Source of the DNA: Enterococcus aquimarinus
Lineage (GTDB): Bacteria > Bacillota > Bacilli > Lactobacillales > Enterococcaceae
Length of the DNA stretch: 64,000 bases
Reading direction: 5' to 3'
NCBI RefSeq assembly: GCF_001885765.1
Contig: NZ_JXKD01000002.1
Coordinates: forward strand, 1 to 64,000
In this document: positions 27,385-34,883 of the stretch, piece after piece
How the letters are laid out: the number at the start of each line of letters is the position of its first letter
Numbering within the stretch: the first letter of the stretch is position 1
Position numbers and translations under genes: made by a program
The notes under the pieces: model-generated
Told to the model about the DNA's origin: nothing
The model's input: only the letters and a program-made list of their open reading frames with translations
Databases searched by the model: none

Positions 27385-27828
27385 ATGAATTACACTGGTT
27401 ATTTACGCCAACCACACTACTATGAAACCGATCAGATGGGAATTATTCATCATTCGAATTATATTCGGTGGTTTGAAGAAGCCCGAGTCGATTGGCTGAC
27501 TTTTTTAGATGTTCCTTATTATAAAATTGAAGAAGCAGGGATTATTATTCCTGTTTTAGCGGTCACTTGTGACTATAAAGAAATGATTCGTTACGAAGAT
27601 CAAGTGCGGATTGAGGTCACCATCGATCACTATACGGGGACTCGTCTTGAATTTTCTTATCACATTTACAACCAAACAACCGAAAATTTATTGACGACTG
27701 GAACGAGCAAACATTGCTTCTTAGATAAAGAAACCAACCGTTTACTCCAACTCAGAAGAAGCCATCCTGAGATTCATCGCATTTTTAGCGAAACATTTGA
27801 ACGACAAAAAGAGACAACCAATGATTAG
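27385..27828 (+). CDS. Acyl-CoA thioesterase, YbgC/4-hydroxybenzoyl-CoA thioesterase family
   Basis: A 147-residue hot-dog fold protein. The family signature YYETDQMGIIHHSNYIRWFEEAR-like segment holds the catalytic Asp near residue 16. It should hydrolyse short or medium acyl-CoA esters in the cytoplasm. CGGAG precedes the ATG at 27385. The next gene starts inside its last codons, so the two are translationally coupled. Confidence 0.88.
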   Translation: MNYTGYLRQPHYYETDQMGIIHHSNYIRWFEEARVDWLTFLDVPYYKIEEAGIIIPVLAVTCDYKEMIRYEDQVRIEVTIDHYTGTRLEFSYHIYNQTTENLLTTGTSKHCFLDKETNRLLQLRRSHPEIHRIFSETFERQKETTND

Positions 27829-28258
27829 ACACGGACAACTGGCTGACGTTTCCTCCTTAGCAATCTTGGCTCAAGAACTTTGGCCTAACCACACCGTCGA
27901 TACGTTGGAAAAAGAAATAAAAGAAGCGATCACAAAGCCAAACGTCGCGTTCTTCCTAGCTTTTACAGAAAATCAACCGATTGCTTTTGCCCAATGCCAA
28001 CTGCGCCATGATTATGTAGAGGGAACGAGTTCCTCACCTGTTGGTTATTTAGAAGGAATTTACGTGAGAGAAGGTTATCGTAAGCAAGGAATTGCAAGTG
28101 AATTATTAACGGCTTGTCAAACTTGGGCCAAAAATAACCATTGCACTGAATTTGCGAGTGATTGCGAAATTGAGAATACGGAAAGTTTGAAGTTTCATTT
28201 ATCCCACGGTTTTATCGAAGCCAATCGTCTTATTTGTTTCGCAAAACAACTCACTTAA
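27821..28258 (+). CDS. GNAT acetyltransferase resembling aminoglycoside 6'-N-acetyltransferase AAC(6')-I
   Basis: A 145-residue GNAT enzyme. Segments LRHDYVEGTSSSPVGYLEGI and FASDCEIENTESLKFH, plus the acetyl-CoA loop EGYRKQGIAS, match the AAC(6')-I subgroup known from Serratia and Acinetobacter (LRYDYVNG...SSPVAFLEGI, ELASD...N). It is not like the AAC(6')-Ii of E. faecium. A role in aminoglycoside acetylation is plausible, but its natural substrate may differ. The ATG overlaps the end of the thioesterase gene and the ribosome site is weak, so it probably depends on coupling. Confidence 0.72.
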   Translation: MIRHGQLADVSSLAILAQELWPNHTVDTLEKEIKEAITKPNVAFFLAFTENQPIAFAQCQLRHDYVEGTSSSPVGYLEGIYVREGYRKQGIASELLTACQTWAKNNHCTEFASDCEIENTESLKFHLSHGFIEANRLICFAKQLT

Positions 28259-28302
28259 CGAAAGATTTCCTATTCGTTAGACTACTTTTGGAGGGAATAT
28301 CC

Positions 28303-29046
28303 ATGAAATTAGCGATCAGAAAACGAAAAATCGGCAACATTCCCATTCTTGAAGTTGTTGACGAAACGATGATTTATGAACCAATGCCTTTAATTATTTA
28401 CTATCATGGGTGGCAAACAGCCAAAGAACTCGTCTTAACTCAAGGTCGAAAACTAGCTCAAAAAGGTTTTCGGGTAGTATTACCCGATGCTGCGAACCAT
28501 GGGGAACGAAAAACAGAACGCTCTCCCATTCCGTCACTTACTTTTTGGAATAGCATTCAAAGTAACCTCTTTGAATTTTCTTATATTGTTGATTTCTTTG
28601 AAAACCTCGGTGTTACAAATGGACAAATTGGAGTTGGTGGGGTTTCGATGGGTGGTATGACGACCTGTGGATTACTCACAAAACATCCCGAAATCACTGC
28701 AGCCGCTTGTATTATGGGTTCACCTGCAATGATAAAATATCGTGAACGAATTCAATACCATGCTAGCGCTGCGGGTTTCTTTTTACCAAATGATTATGAG
28801 GCCCTTGTTAGTTGGATAGATCACTATGATTTACAATCACAAATCGAGACTTTAGCCGCACGTCCCTTATTATTTTGGCATGGGACCGAAGATGAAAAAA
28901 TTCCATACGAACATGTTAAAGCCTTCGTTGATCAATTCCCACAAAAAAATATCGAATTGATTTCTGAAGCCCAAAGGCACTTGGTCAAAGGCGAGACGAT
29001 GAATCTCGTTACGGATTTCTTTGAAAAACATTTATCTGTAGAATGA
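28303..29046 (+). CDS. Alpha/beta-hydrolase esterase (YitV-like)
   Basis: A 247-residue alpha/beta hydrolase. The nucleophile elbow is GVSMGG, the acid residue probably lies in GTEDEKIP and the His in AQRHLV. An oxyanion-type segment YHGW lies near residue 38. The substrate is unknown. GGAGGG precedes the ATG at 28303; the upstream in-frame extension overlaps the acetyltransferase gene. It is probably cotranscribed with the two genes before it. Confidence 0.83.
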   Translation: MKLAIRKRKIGNIPILEVVDETMIYEPMPLIIYYHGWQTAKELVLTQGRKLAQKGFRVVLPDAANHGERKTERSPIPSLTFWNSIQSNLFEFSYIVDFFENLGVTNGQIGVGGVSMGGMTTCGLLTKHPEITAAACIMGSPAMIKYRERIQYHASAAGFFLPNDYEALVSWIDHYDLQSQIETLAARPLLFWHGTEDEKIPYEHVKAFVDQFPQKNIELISEAQRHLVKGETMNLVTDFFEKHLSVE

Positions 29047-29060
29047 AAAAAGGAAGAAAA

Positions 29061-29112
29061 AACGAGGCACAACACGAATAACATCTCGTTATTCGATTGT
29101 GCCTCGTTTATT
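29061..29112. terminator. Bidirectional terminator between convergent genes
   Basis: A long stem AACGAGGCACAA / TTGTGCCTCGTT with an inner GAATAAC/GTTATTC pair. It has A and T runs on either side. Confidence 0.85.
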
Positions 29113-29122
29113 ATATTTCATT

Positions 29123-29320
29123 TCAATCTTTTTTTGGATTTCCCTCTTGCTCTTTGACTTTTACCTCATCAGGTAAAATGATTGCAAAACTTCCACTGCT
29201 TCTATTTTTAATGAAGTCATCATTAAATTTTTCTTTCAGGATGATCGTCTTATCAACCTCTGAATTGTCATCATTTATAGGAATAGGATTAATCGCGATA
29301 ATACCGTTAGGATCAGACAT
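29123..29320 (-). CDS. Small acidic hypothetical protein
   Basis: I do not recognise this 65-residue protein. It is rich in Asp, Glu, Asn and Ile, has no membrane segment and ends in a lysine-rich tail. AAAGAGG lies 7 bases before the ATG, and a strong terminator follows, which together support a real gene. It lies 80 bases downstream of the FusB-like gene on the same strand and could share its transcript. A frame on the other strand (29097-29342) is less likely, having no ribosome site and starting within the terminator. Confidence 0.55.
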   Translation of the reverse strand: MSDPNGIIAINPIPINDDNSEVDKTIILKEKFNDDFIKNRSSGSFAIILPDEVKVKEQEGNPKKD

Positions 29321-29399
29321 CTCAATTCCTCTTTTCCATTGATTTTAGTTCCTCTATGTCTATCACGGAAAGAGGATTTTCGCCTTTTCTCTAACAGAA

Positions 29400-30050
29400 C
29401 TACTTCTCTTTAACAATCGTCACAAAATCCATAAAATGCTCAAAAGTTTGCATCTTTTGATTACATTCATCACTATTGTAACAAATATAATTGCCTTTTG
29501 TTTTATAGTGCCCATCTTTATTCGCTTTCCCTTTTACAGTAAATAAAGCCACACTACTTTCCCCATGACAAATCGTACAAATCCCTTTTTTGATTTCTGT
29601 ACTTAACTGTCCTTGGATTCCTTGGAGTTTGTTGTTGACGGTATACAAGATGAATTTACTTTGTTGCCCTGGATCATTCCACGCAAAAAATGAATAATCA
29701 GCTAGGTCTAGCCTCTCCCAGTCGGGAATCGTCAATTTTTTCGTCTTTGGAAAAGCTTTCTTGATCCCCGTATCACTTGGTCGTTTAAAGGGGATCACTC
29801 GTTCCTTCATGCGCTGCAAGTAACGATCGAGAATTCGTTGTTCATCATTTATTTCGGTAATGCCCATTACAAGCGTCATTTCTTCTTCACTAAGTTCAGA
29901 TAAGGTCGCTTTGACCTTGTCAAAAATTTGTGCTTGAACGGCTTGAATCGTTGATTTTGCATTGACTGTTCGATGCGTTTGAGCTAAGATAGCTGCTTGT
30001 TTTTTTAAAAAATAATAATTGTAGGGTTTTAAAAATGGTTCCACTGCCAT
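29400..30050 (-). CDS. FusB/FusC-family EF-G-binding protein
   Basis: A 216-residue homologue of FusB-type fusidic acid resistance proteins, which bind EF-G and free it from fusidic acid-stalled ribosomes. The C-terminal treble-clef zinc finger is clear: GICTICHGESSVALF, then GNYICYNSDECNQ, with four Cys. The N-terminal helical domain aligns by eye with FusB around YNY and IPFKRPS. AGGAGG stands only 2 bases before the ATG at 30050; a GTG 6 bases further (30044) has better spacing. The gene is preceded by a promoter, an 18-codon leader ORF and overlapping inverted repeats. Whether it confers resistance cannot be read from sequence. Confidence 0.86.
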   Translation of the reverse strand: MAVEPFLKPYNYYFLKKQAAILAQTHRTVNAKSTIQAVQAQIFDKVKATLSELSEEEMTLVMGITEINDEQRILDRYLQRMKERVIPFKRPSDTGIKKAFPKTKKLTIPDWERLDLADYSFFAWNDPGQQSKFILYTVNNKLQGIQGQLSTEIKKGICTICHGESSVALFTVKGKANKDGHYKTKGNYICYNSDECNQKMQTFEHFMDFVTIVKEK

Positions 30051-30064
30051 GGCCTCCTAGATAA

Positions 30065-30126
30065 TCACTTGTCCTTTTATGCAGTATTGAAACAAGTGAA
30101 TGTTCTGCGATTTTATTTCAATACTG
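30065..30126 (-). promoter_or_regulatory. Candidate translational attenuator of the FusB-like gene
   Basis: On the minus strand, arm A (CAGTATTGAAA, 30116-30126) at the end of the leader ORF pairs perfectly with arm B (TTTCAATACTG, 30082-30092). Sequence next to arm B (TCACTTGT, 30092-30099) pairs with ACAAGTGA (30065-30072), which ends 6 bases before AGGAGG. The two helices interleave, so they either compete or form a pseudoknot. This resembles the inducible leaders of resistance genes. Confidence 0.55.
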
Positions 30127-30169
30127 ACTCTTTCAAGTCATGTAGGATGCAGTGCATTTTAGTTTGCAT
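30113..30169 (-). CDS. Leader peptide of the FusB-like gene
   Basis: An 18-codon ORF (MQTKMHCILHDLKESVLK) with AGGTGG 10 bases before its ATG, starting about 16 bases into the predicted transcript. Its last codons lie inside attenuator arm A, so a stalled ribosome there would open the A:B helix. That is the usual plan of antibiotic-sensing leader peptides. It is too short to support by composition. Confidence 0.5.
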   Translation of the reverse strand: MQTKMHCILHDLKESVLK

Positions 30170-30191
30170 CTTCTGATCACCACCTAAAAAA

Positions 30192-30220
30192 ATTATAATT
30201 GAAAAGCAAGTAATGGTCAA
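30192..30220 (-). promoter_or_regulatory. Promoter of the FusB-like gene
   Basis: On the minus strand, TTGACC (30215-30220) and TATAAT (30192-30197) are exactly 17 bases apart. Confidence 0.75.
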
Positions 30221-30317
30221 TTTTGCGAGAGTAGTTATCACAATCCACAAACCCATAGCATTCATCGATTGTCTTGCCAGTTTGATGTGACTTTTTTTGG
30301 GCTGTTTTTTATCGCAT

Positions 30318-30776
30318 TTATAACTCAAACTTCATTTCAATAAAACAATACGTTGACCCATTTGTCTCTTGTAGCAGCTCTCTCGTTTTTTTGAAGCCTA
30401 TTTTCTCATAGATTTTTTGTGCCCGTATGTTAAAATCGATAACACTCAAAAAAATCGTTGAGACTTGATAATTGTTTTTGATGTAAGACATGATTAATCG
30501 AATAAAGGCTTCTCCCTCGCCTTTTCCAGTATATTCTGGTTTTATTCCTAGACCCAACTCTAACGTGTCATCGACAGGATATAACGCAAAAAAACCGTAA
30601 AGGCCTTCGTCATTCACCACTTGGAAATAATGATCTTTTCTTAAATCCGCACAGATAATCTCTTCTTAATCTTCGGGATCAGCCGTCATATTATAAAAAG
30701 AATAGGGATCAGGATATTTCCAATGATTCGCAATTTCGATGGCATAATCATCATTGAGTTGCTCAATTTTCATCAT
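30318..30776 (-). pseudogene. GNAT acetyltransferase interrupted by an in-frame stop
   Basis: Reading from the ATG at 30776 (after AGGAGGAG) gives a 152-codon GNAT frame with one stop, TAA at 30666-30668 (codon 37, between ADPED and EEIICADL). Beyond it the same frame continues without a break to 30318 and carries the acetyl-CoA site KPEYTGKGEGEAF and the C-terminal YEKIGFKK typical of RimJ/RimL-like GNATs. A single base change explains the stop. A fragment could still be made from the GTG at 30620, but it lacks the N-terminal strands. A sequencing error cannot be excluded. Confidence 0.8.
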
Positions 30777-31064
30777 TTTTCTCCTCCTATGTTCTTTTGA
30801 TCATTCTACCACAACTTTTAATCCCATATTCCTTACGAGTCTCCTTCATCTTTTCTGATACGTTTCTCATTTAGCGTCCCTTAGCTCCGCACGATCTGTT
30901 TGAAAAAGAGTGATGGGAATAAGCTTTTTGCGCTTCATTTTTTTATGAGAAATTTTTAATCTAAAAGATAAGCATTTTTACTGATTAATCGCGTCAATTG
31001 TACTAGAATACTCTTATTGTGATTTTTTACTGACACTTTAAACAACTATATTTAGGAGAAATAA
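30777..31064. other. Intergenic region before the MFS gene
   Basis: The stretch is AT-rich and divergent promoters are expected here. A TAGAAT near 31000 is a weak -10 candidate. I see no gene. Confidence 0.5.
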
Positions 31065-32243
31065 ATGAAAAATAATAAATCTATGATGTACTTAGCCATC
31101 AGCAACCTTTTCCTTGTATTCTTAGGCGTTGGACTCGTCGTTCCCGTCCTTCCACAATTAAAAGAAGAAATGAATTTTTCGGGAACCACGATGGGCATGA
31201 TGATTTCCATTTTTGCCATTGCACAACTGATTGCTTCCCCGATTGCCGGTATCCTTTCAGATAAATTTGGCAGAAAGCGACTCATTGTTTTAGGAATGCT
31301 GATTTTTTCCATCTCTGAGTTACTCTTTGGTCTAGCTCAATCGACCAATGCCTTCTTCTTTTCGCGCGCGTTAGGTGGGATTGCGGCGGCATTAGTCATG
31401 CCTTCTGTCACGGCCTTCGTCGCAGACATGACGACGATTGATAAACGTCCTCGAGCAATGGGACTTGTTTCAGCAGCAATTAGTGGCGGCTTTATTATCG
31501 GCCCCGGTGTGGGAGGCTTTATTGCCCACTTCGGAACACGAGTGCCTTTCTTTGTCGCTTCAGGTTTAGCGCTCTTTGGCTTTTTCCTTTCGCTCATCGT
31601 CTTAAAAGAGCCGAAAAAACACGAAATCAATCAAATGGATTTCCCAAAGGAGTCTATTTTAGGAATTTTAAAAAATCCCGTGTTCTCTTCGTTATTTATC
31701 ATTATCCTGGTTTCTTCTTTTGGTTTACAAGCGTTTGAATCGATTTATTCCATCATGGCCACGATAAACTTTGGTTTTACCACAAACGATATCGCCTTAG
31801 TGATCACAATCAGTGGGTCTTTAGCGCTAATTTGCCAAGTCTTTTTGTTCGATTGGATTGTCTCAAAACTTGGCGAGATGCGCTTAATCCAACTTACCTT
31901 TTTTGTGAGTGCCACTTTTATTGCGGTCATCGCTTTTACCACGAGTCATCTCGTCGTTGTCTTATCAACGTTTGTGGTCTTCCTATCCTTTGATTTGTTC
32001 CGTCCAGCAGTAACAACCTATTTATCCAAAAATGGCGGAAATCAACAAGGCGCAATCAATGGTTTGAACTCAACCTTTACAAGTTTCGGAAACATCTTAG
32101 GTCCGTTGGCAGCAGGTTCACTCTTTGATTTGAATCATTTTTATCCATACTATGTCTCAGCTATGATTTTATTGGGGACAGGATTTTTATCCCTTTTCTT
32201 AACCAATATGACGAGCAAAAAACTCCTTCTAAAAAAGTCCTAA
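31065..32243 (+). CDS. MFS drug:H+ antiporter, NorA/EmeA-like
   Basis: A 392-residue, 12-segment major facilitator of the DHA1 group. Motif A is GILSDKFGRKR after segment 2, and motif C is GGFIIGPGVGG in segment 5, the antiporter signature. Length and motifs fit NorA/Bmr/EmeA multidrug pumps that expel dyes, quinolones and biocides. Actual substrates are unknown. AGGAG precedes the ATG. It lies between a broken GNAT gene and a MepB-like gene in an accessory stretch. Confidence 0.87.
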   Translation: MKNNKSMMYLAISNLFLVFLGVGLVVPVLPQLKEEMNFSGTTMGMMISIFAIAQLIASPIAGILSDKFGRKRLIVLGMLIFSISELLFGLAQSTNAFFFSRALGGIAAALVMPSVTAFVADMTTIDKRPRAMGLVSAAISGGFIIGPGVGGFIAHFGTRVPFFVASGLALFGFFLSLIVLKEPKKHEINQMDFPKESILGILKNPVFSSLFIIILVSSFGLQAFESIYSIMATINFGFTTNDIALVITISGSLALICQVFLFDWIVSKLGEMRLIQLTFFVSATFIAVIAFTTSHLVVVLSTFVVFLSFDLFRPAVTTYLSKNGGNQQGAINGLNSTFTSFGNILGPLAAGSLFDLNHFYPYYVSAMILLGTGFLSLFLTNMTSKKLLLKKS

Positions 32244-32270
32244 GACTCTTTTAAAAGGAGTTTTTCTTTT
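32217..32270 (+). terminator. Terminator of the MFS gene
   Basis: AAAAACTCCTT and AAGGAGTTTTT form the stem, followed by CTTTT. It overlaps the stop codon. Confidence 0.75.
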
Positions 32271-32277
32271 CCTTATG

Positions 32278-32748
32278 TTACCCAAAATAAAATGGACGGA
32301 GTGCTTCTTGCTTGAGCCCTTGAGTGAGCGAAATAAAATAAGGTGATTGCCATTTTTGCGTTTTAAGAGCAGCATCAGACAAATCCTTTTCCCAGTTTGG
32401 GTAGACTCGTAAGGCCATTTTCCCCTTTGATTCCTCCGTGCGTAAAACGCTCTGTTTTCGTAACACTTCTTTTGGAAAAAGAAATTGTCCACATTTATCA
32501 TCGTCAATCACCGTCACAATTACCCTATCCGGTGATTCTTCAAAAGAATATGCTTGATTGTGCTGTTGTGAATCTTTTTCCCAAAATACTACAAAATATC
32601 CTTTTTTCTTCGGTGTTTTCTTGGCTAATCGACTGCGAAAAAGATGCTGATCAATTGAAAACAGACACCCTTCATAAGCTTGGTTATGTCGTTCTTCTTG
32701 TACCTCTTCAATCTCAAAGTATTCTTTGATTCGTTCAACAGACTTCAA
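32278..32748 (-). CDS. MepB-family protein
   Basis: A 156-residue soluble protein that looks like MepB, the third gene of the staphylococcal mepRAB multidrug operon. The segment KKKGYFVVFWEKD is typical. The biochemical role of MepB is unknown. It starts at TTG (32748), 7 bases after AAAGGAG, and no ATG serves better. It is convergent with the MFS pump gene, so the two are neighbours without sharing an operon. Confidence 0.7.
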   Translation of the reverse strand: MKSVERIKEYFEIEEVQEERHNQAYEGCLFSIDQHLFRSRLAKKTPKKKGYFVVFWEKDSQQHNQAYSFEESPDRVIVTVIDDDKCGQFLFPKEVLRKQSVLRTEESKGKMALRVYPNWEKDLSDAALKTQKWQSPYFISLTQGLKQEALRPFYFG

Positions 32749-32783
32749 ACAACCGCTCCTTTATGTTCGTAACCAGTTCTTTC

Positions 32784-33326
32784 TTAAATCACATACAAAT
32801 ACGCGTTGGTTTTTTCTTTTACAACTCTTGCAGGTACCCCAACGGCTGTCTGATAAGGCGGAATATCGTCTAAGACCACGGCATTCGCCCCAATCTTAGC
32901 TCCACGACCAATGGTAATATTGCCTAAAATTTTTGCGCCTGCACCAATAATGACCCCGTCTTCAACAGTTGGATGGCGTTTATTCGTCTGAGAACGTCCA
33001 ATCCCTCCTAAAGTAACACCATGAAAAAGCGTGACATGATTACCAATAATGGCTGTCTCACCAATTACCACACCCATTCCATGATCAATGAATAGTCCTT
33101 CTCCAATGGTTGCTCCTGGGTGAATTTCAATGCCTGTGATTTTACGACCACGATGCGTCAAGAAACGCGCGAAAAAGAATCGCTGCCGTTGGTAATAGTA
33201 ATGCGCCAATCGATAGTAAAAAAGTGCTTTGACACCCGGAGAAAAAAATAATGCTTCCCACAATGTTTTTGTTGCCGGATCTTTTTTCAATACGAGCTGC
33301 GCATCTTTCAAAATCAGCTTAAACAT
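32784..33326 (-). CDS. cysE: Serine O-acetyltransferase
   Basis: It acetylates serine with acetyl-CoA to O-acetylserine, the substrate of CysK. A 180-residue left-handed beta-helix enzyme with hexapeptide repeats (IGEGLFIDHGMGVVIGE..., GAKILGNITIGRGAKIGANAVVL) and catalytic His in IDHGMG. It is the short form without the longer N-terminal domain of enterobacterial CysE. AGGAG precedes the ATG at 33326, 10 bases after the cysK stop. Second gene of cysK-cysE. Confidence 0.94.
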   Translation of the reverse strand: MFKLILKDAQLVLKKDPATKTLWEALFFSPGVKALFYYRLAHYYYQRQRFFFARFLTHRGRKITGIEIHPGATIGEGLFIDHGMGVVIGETAIIGNHVTLFHGVTLGGIGRSQTNKRHPTVEDGVIIGAGAKILGNITIGRGAKIGANAVVLDDIPPYQTAVGVPARVVKEKTNAYLYVI

Positions 33327-33336
33327 GTTCTCTCTC

Positions 33337-34251
33337 CTATTCTTCGGCAAATAAAATGGTCGACAAGTAGCGTTCGCCTGTGTCCGGTAAGACTGTGACA
33401 ACTTTTTTTCCTTTACCAAGTTTTTTCGCAATGATTTTCGCTGCGGCAAAATTCCCACCAGACGACATGCCTACTAATAGACCGGCTTTCTTACCCAGTT
33501 CTCGCGCTGCCGCATAAGCCGTCTCTTCATCCATATCTAGTACCTCATCCACAACATCCTTATCATAAATGCCAGGAATAAAGTTTGCACCAATTCCTTG
33601 AATTCCATGTCCTGCAGGGGTACCACCCGTTAAAACAGGTGATTTCGCTGGTTGAACGGCCACATTTAAAACGTTTGAATGATGCGCTTTTAACACTTTT
33701 CCTACGCCACTAATGGTTCCTCCCGTTCCAACGCCTGCGACAAAAGCGTCCACTTCACCGGATAAATCATGAAGAATCTCAACAGCTGTCGTTTCTTCAT
33801 GCGATAAGAGATTCGCTGCATTTTCAAATTGGCGAATTAAAAAATAATCATGCGCCTTGGCTAATTCTTCTGATTTTGCCACTGCACCCGCCATTCCAAG
33901 TTTACCTTCTGTTAAAATAAGCTCTGCACCATAGGCTTTGACAATTCTACGACGCTCTTCGCTCATCGTATCAGGCATGACAATCACGATTTTGTACCCC
34001 AAAGCTGCTCCAATCATGGATAGCGCAATCCCCATATTGCCACTAGTCGCTTCAATCAAGGTGTCGCCTTTTTTGATGAGACCCGCTTTTTCTGCGGCTT
34101 GAATCATATAGAGTGCCGGACGATCTTTTGTACTACCTCCAGGATTAAAACTTTCAAGCTTTACATAAATTCCTGCTGATTCTGGGTCTAGATGATTTAT
34201 TTTCACTAACGGTGTACTTCCAATGGTTTCGATAATATTTTGATATAACAT
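33337..34251 (-). CDS. cysK: Cysteine synthase A (O-acetylserine sulfhydrylase)
   Basis: A PLP enzyme of 304 residues that makes cysteine from O-acetylserine and sulfide. The PLP lysine lies in GGSTKDRPA and the substrate loop is EATSGNMG. The phosphate-binding GTGGTISG is also present. GGAGGA precedes the ATG at 34251; the open frame to 34332 runs into the leader and has no ribosome site. It is first in the operon and is controlled by a T-box. Confidence 0.95.
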   Translation of the reverse strand: MLYQNIIETIGSTPLVKINHLDPESAGIYVKLESFNPGGSTKDRPALYMIQAAEKAGLIKKGDTLIEATSGNMGIALSMIGAALGYKIVIVMPDTMSEERRRIVKAYGAELILTEGKLGMAGAVAKSEELAKAHDYFLIRQFENAANLLSHEETTAVEILHDLSGEVDAFVAGVGTGGTISGVGKVLKAHHSNVLNVAVQPAKSPVLTGGTPAGHGIQGIGANFIPGIYDKDVVDEVLDMDEETAYAAARELGKKAGLLVGMSSGGNFAAAKIIAKKLGKGKKVVTVLPDTGERYLSTILFAEE

Positions 34252-34352
34252 GTTATGCTTCCTCCATTTTCTATAATAACAACGTATCCAAACGGTTGCG
34301 ACAGACAATCCAATCAGCCGAAGGGGGCCCACCTTTACTGATTTAGGTAATC

Positions 34353-34634
34353 AAAAAAACCTTTTGCCATCTGTATACGTAAATAAACATATACAGAGGC
34401 AAAAGGTCAATTTCGCGGTTCCACTCTGTTTGAGATTGCTCCCAACTTTAGTTCGAGTACTTCCATACTCTAGTTCAATAACGGGAACACCCGTGTTCAT
34501 CTACTTGATTCGATGGACATACTCCTTGGCGCACTTCTATTACTTCTGTATAGATCTCTTCCACCAGTGAGATCCTCTCTTTGTTACATCCGATAATATA
34601 CTTTACCAATTCAACGTGAAATATTTTTTTGATT
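34353..34634 (-). promoter_or_regulatory. T-box leader of cysK-cysE, probably tRNA-Cys
   Basis: On the minus strand the T-box core AGAGTGGAACCGCG is followed by a terminator whose stem is CCTTTTGCC / GGCAAAAGG with an inner CTGTATA/TATACAG pair and seven T. A TGC triplet at 34531-34533, on the 3' side of stem I, is a candidate specifier and would fit cysteine. Confidence 0.85.
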
Positions 34635-34640
34635 GAAGTG

Positions 34641-34670
34641 ATTATACATGTAGTTCAACCACTTTGTCAA
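34641..34670 (-). promoter_or_regulatory. Promoter of the cysK-cysE T-box transcript
   Basis: On the minus strand, TTGACA (34665-34670) and TATAAT (34641-34646) are 18 bases apart. Both hexamers are perfect. Confidence 0.8.
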
Positions 34671-34883
34671 GGATTTCTATTTTCCAATCATTTTTTTGTT
34701 CATTCGTTTAAAATGATCTTTTACGTAGTTATTTTGAAAAAACGACTCAAAACAACCACTCTAGAAGCCATAAAGAGAACTGATAACAATCGTTTTGCGC
34801 TAAGAAACAAAAGGTACATTTGGACAATTGGCTCTATTAATTATTAATTGCTCGACTAAAGTTTTTTTCGAAAATGTAAACTG

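Noticed and set aside
29097-29342. Plus-strand 81-codon frame opposite the small acidic protein gene
   Set aside because: It starts inside a terminator and has no ribosome site, while the opposite strand has a good one.
30113-30328. 71-codon minus-strand frame covering the FusB-like leader
   Set aside because: It starts at an unsupported TTG overlapping the GNAT stop and runs through a strong promoter. Only its last 18 codons have a ribosome site and were kept as a leader peptide.
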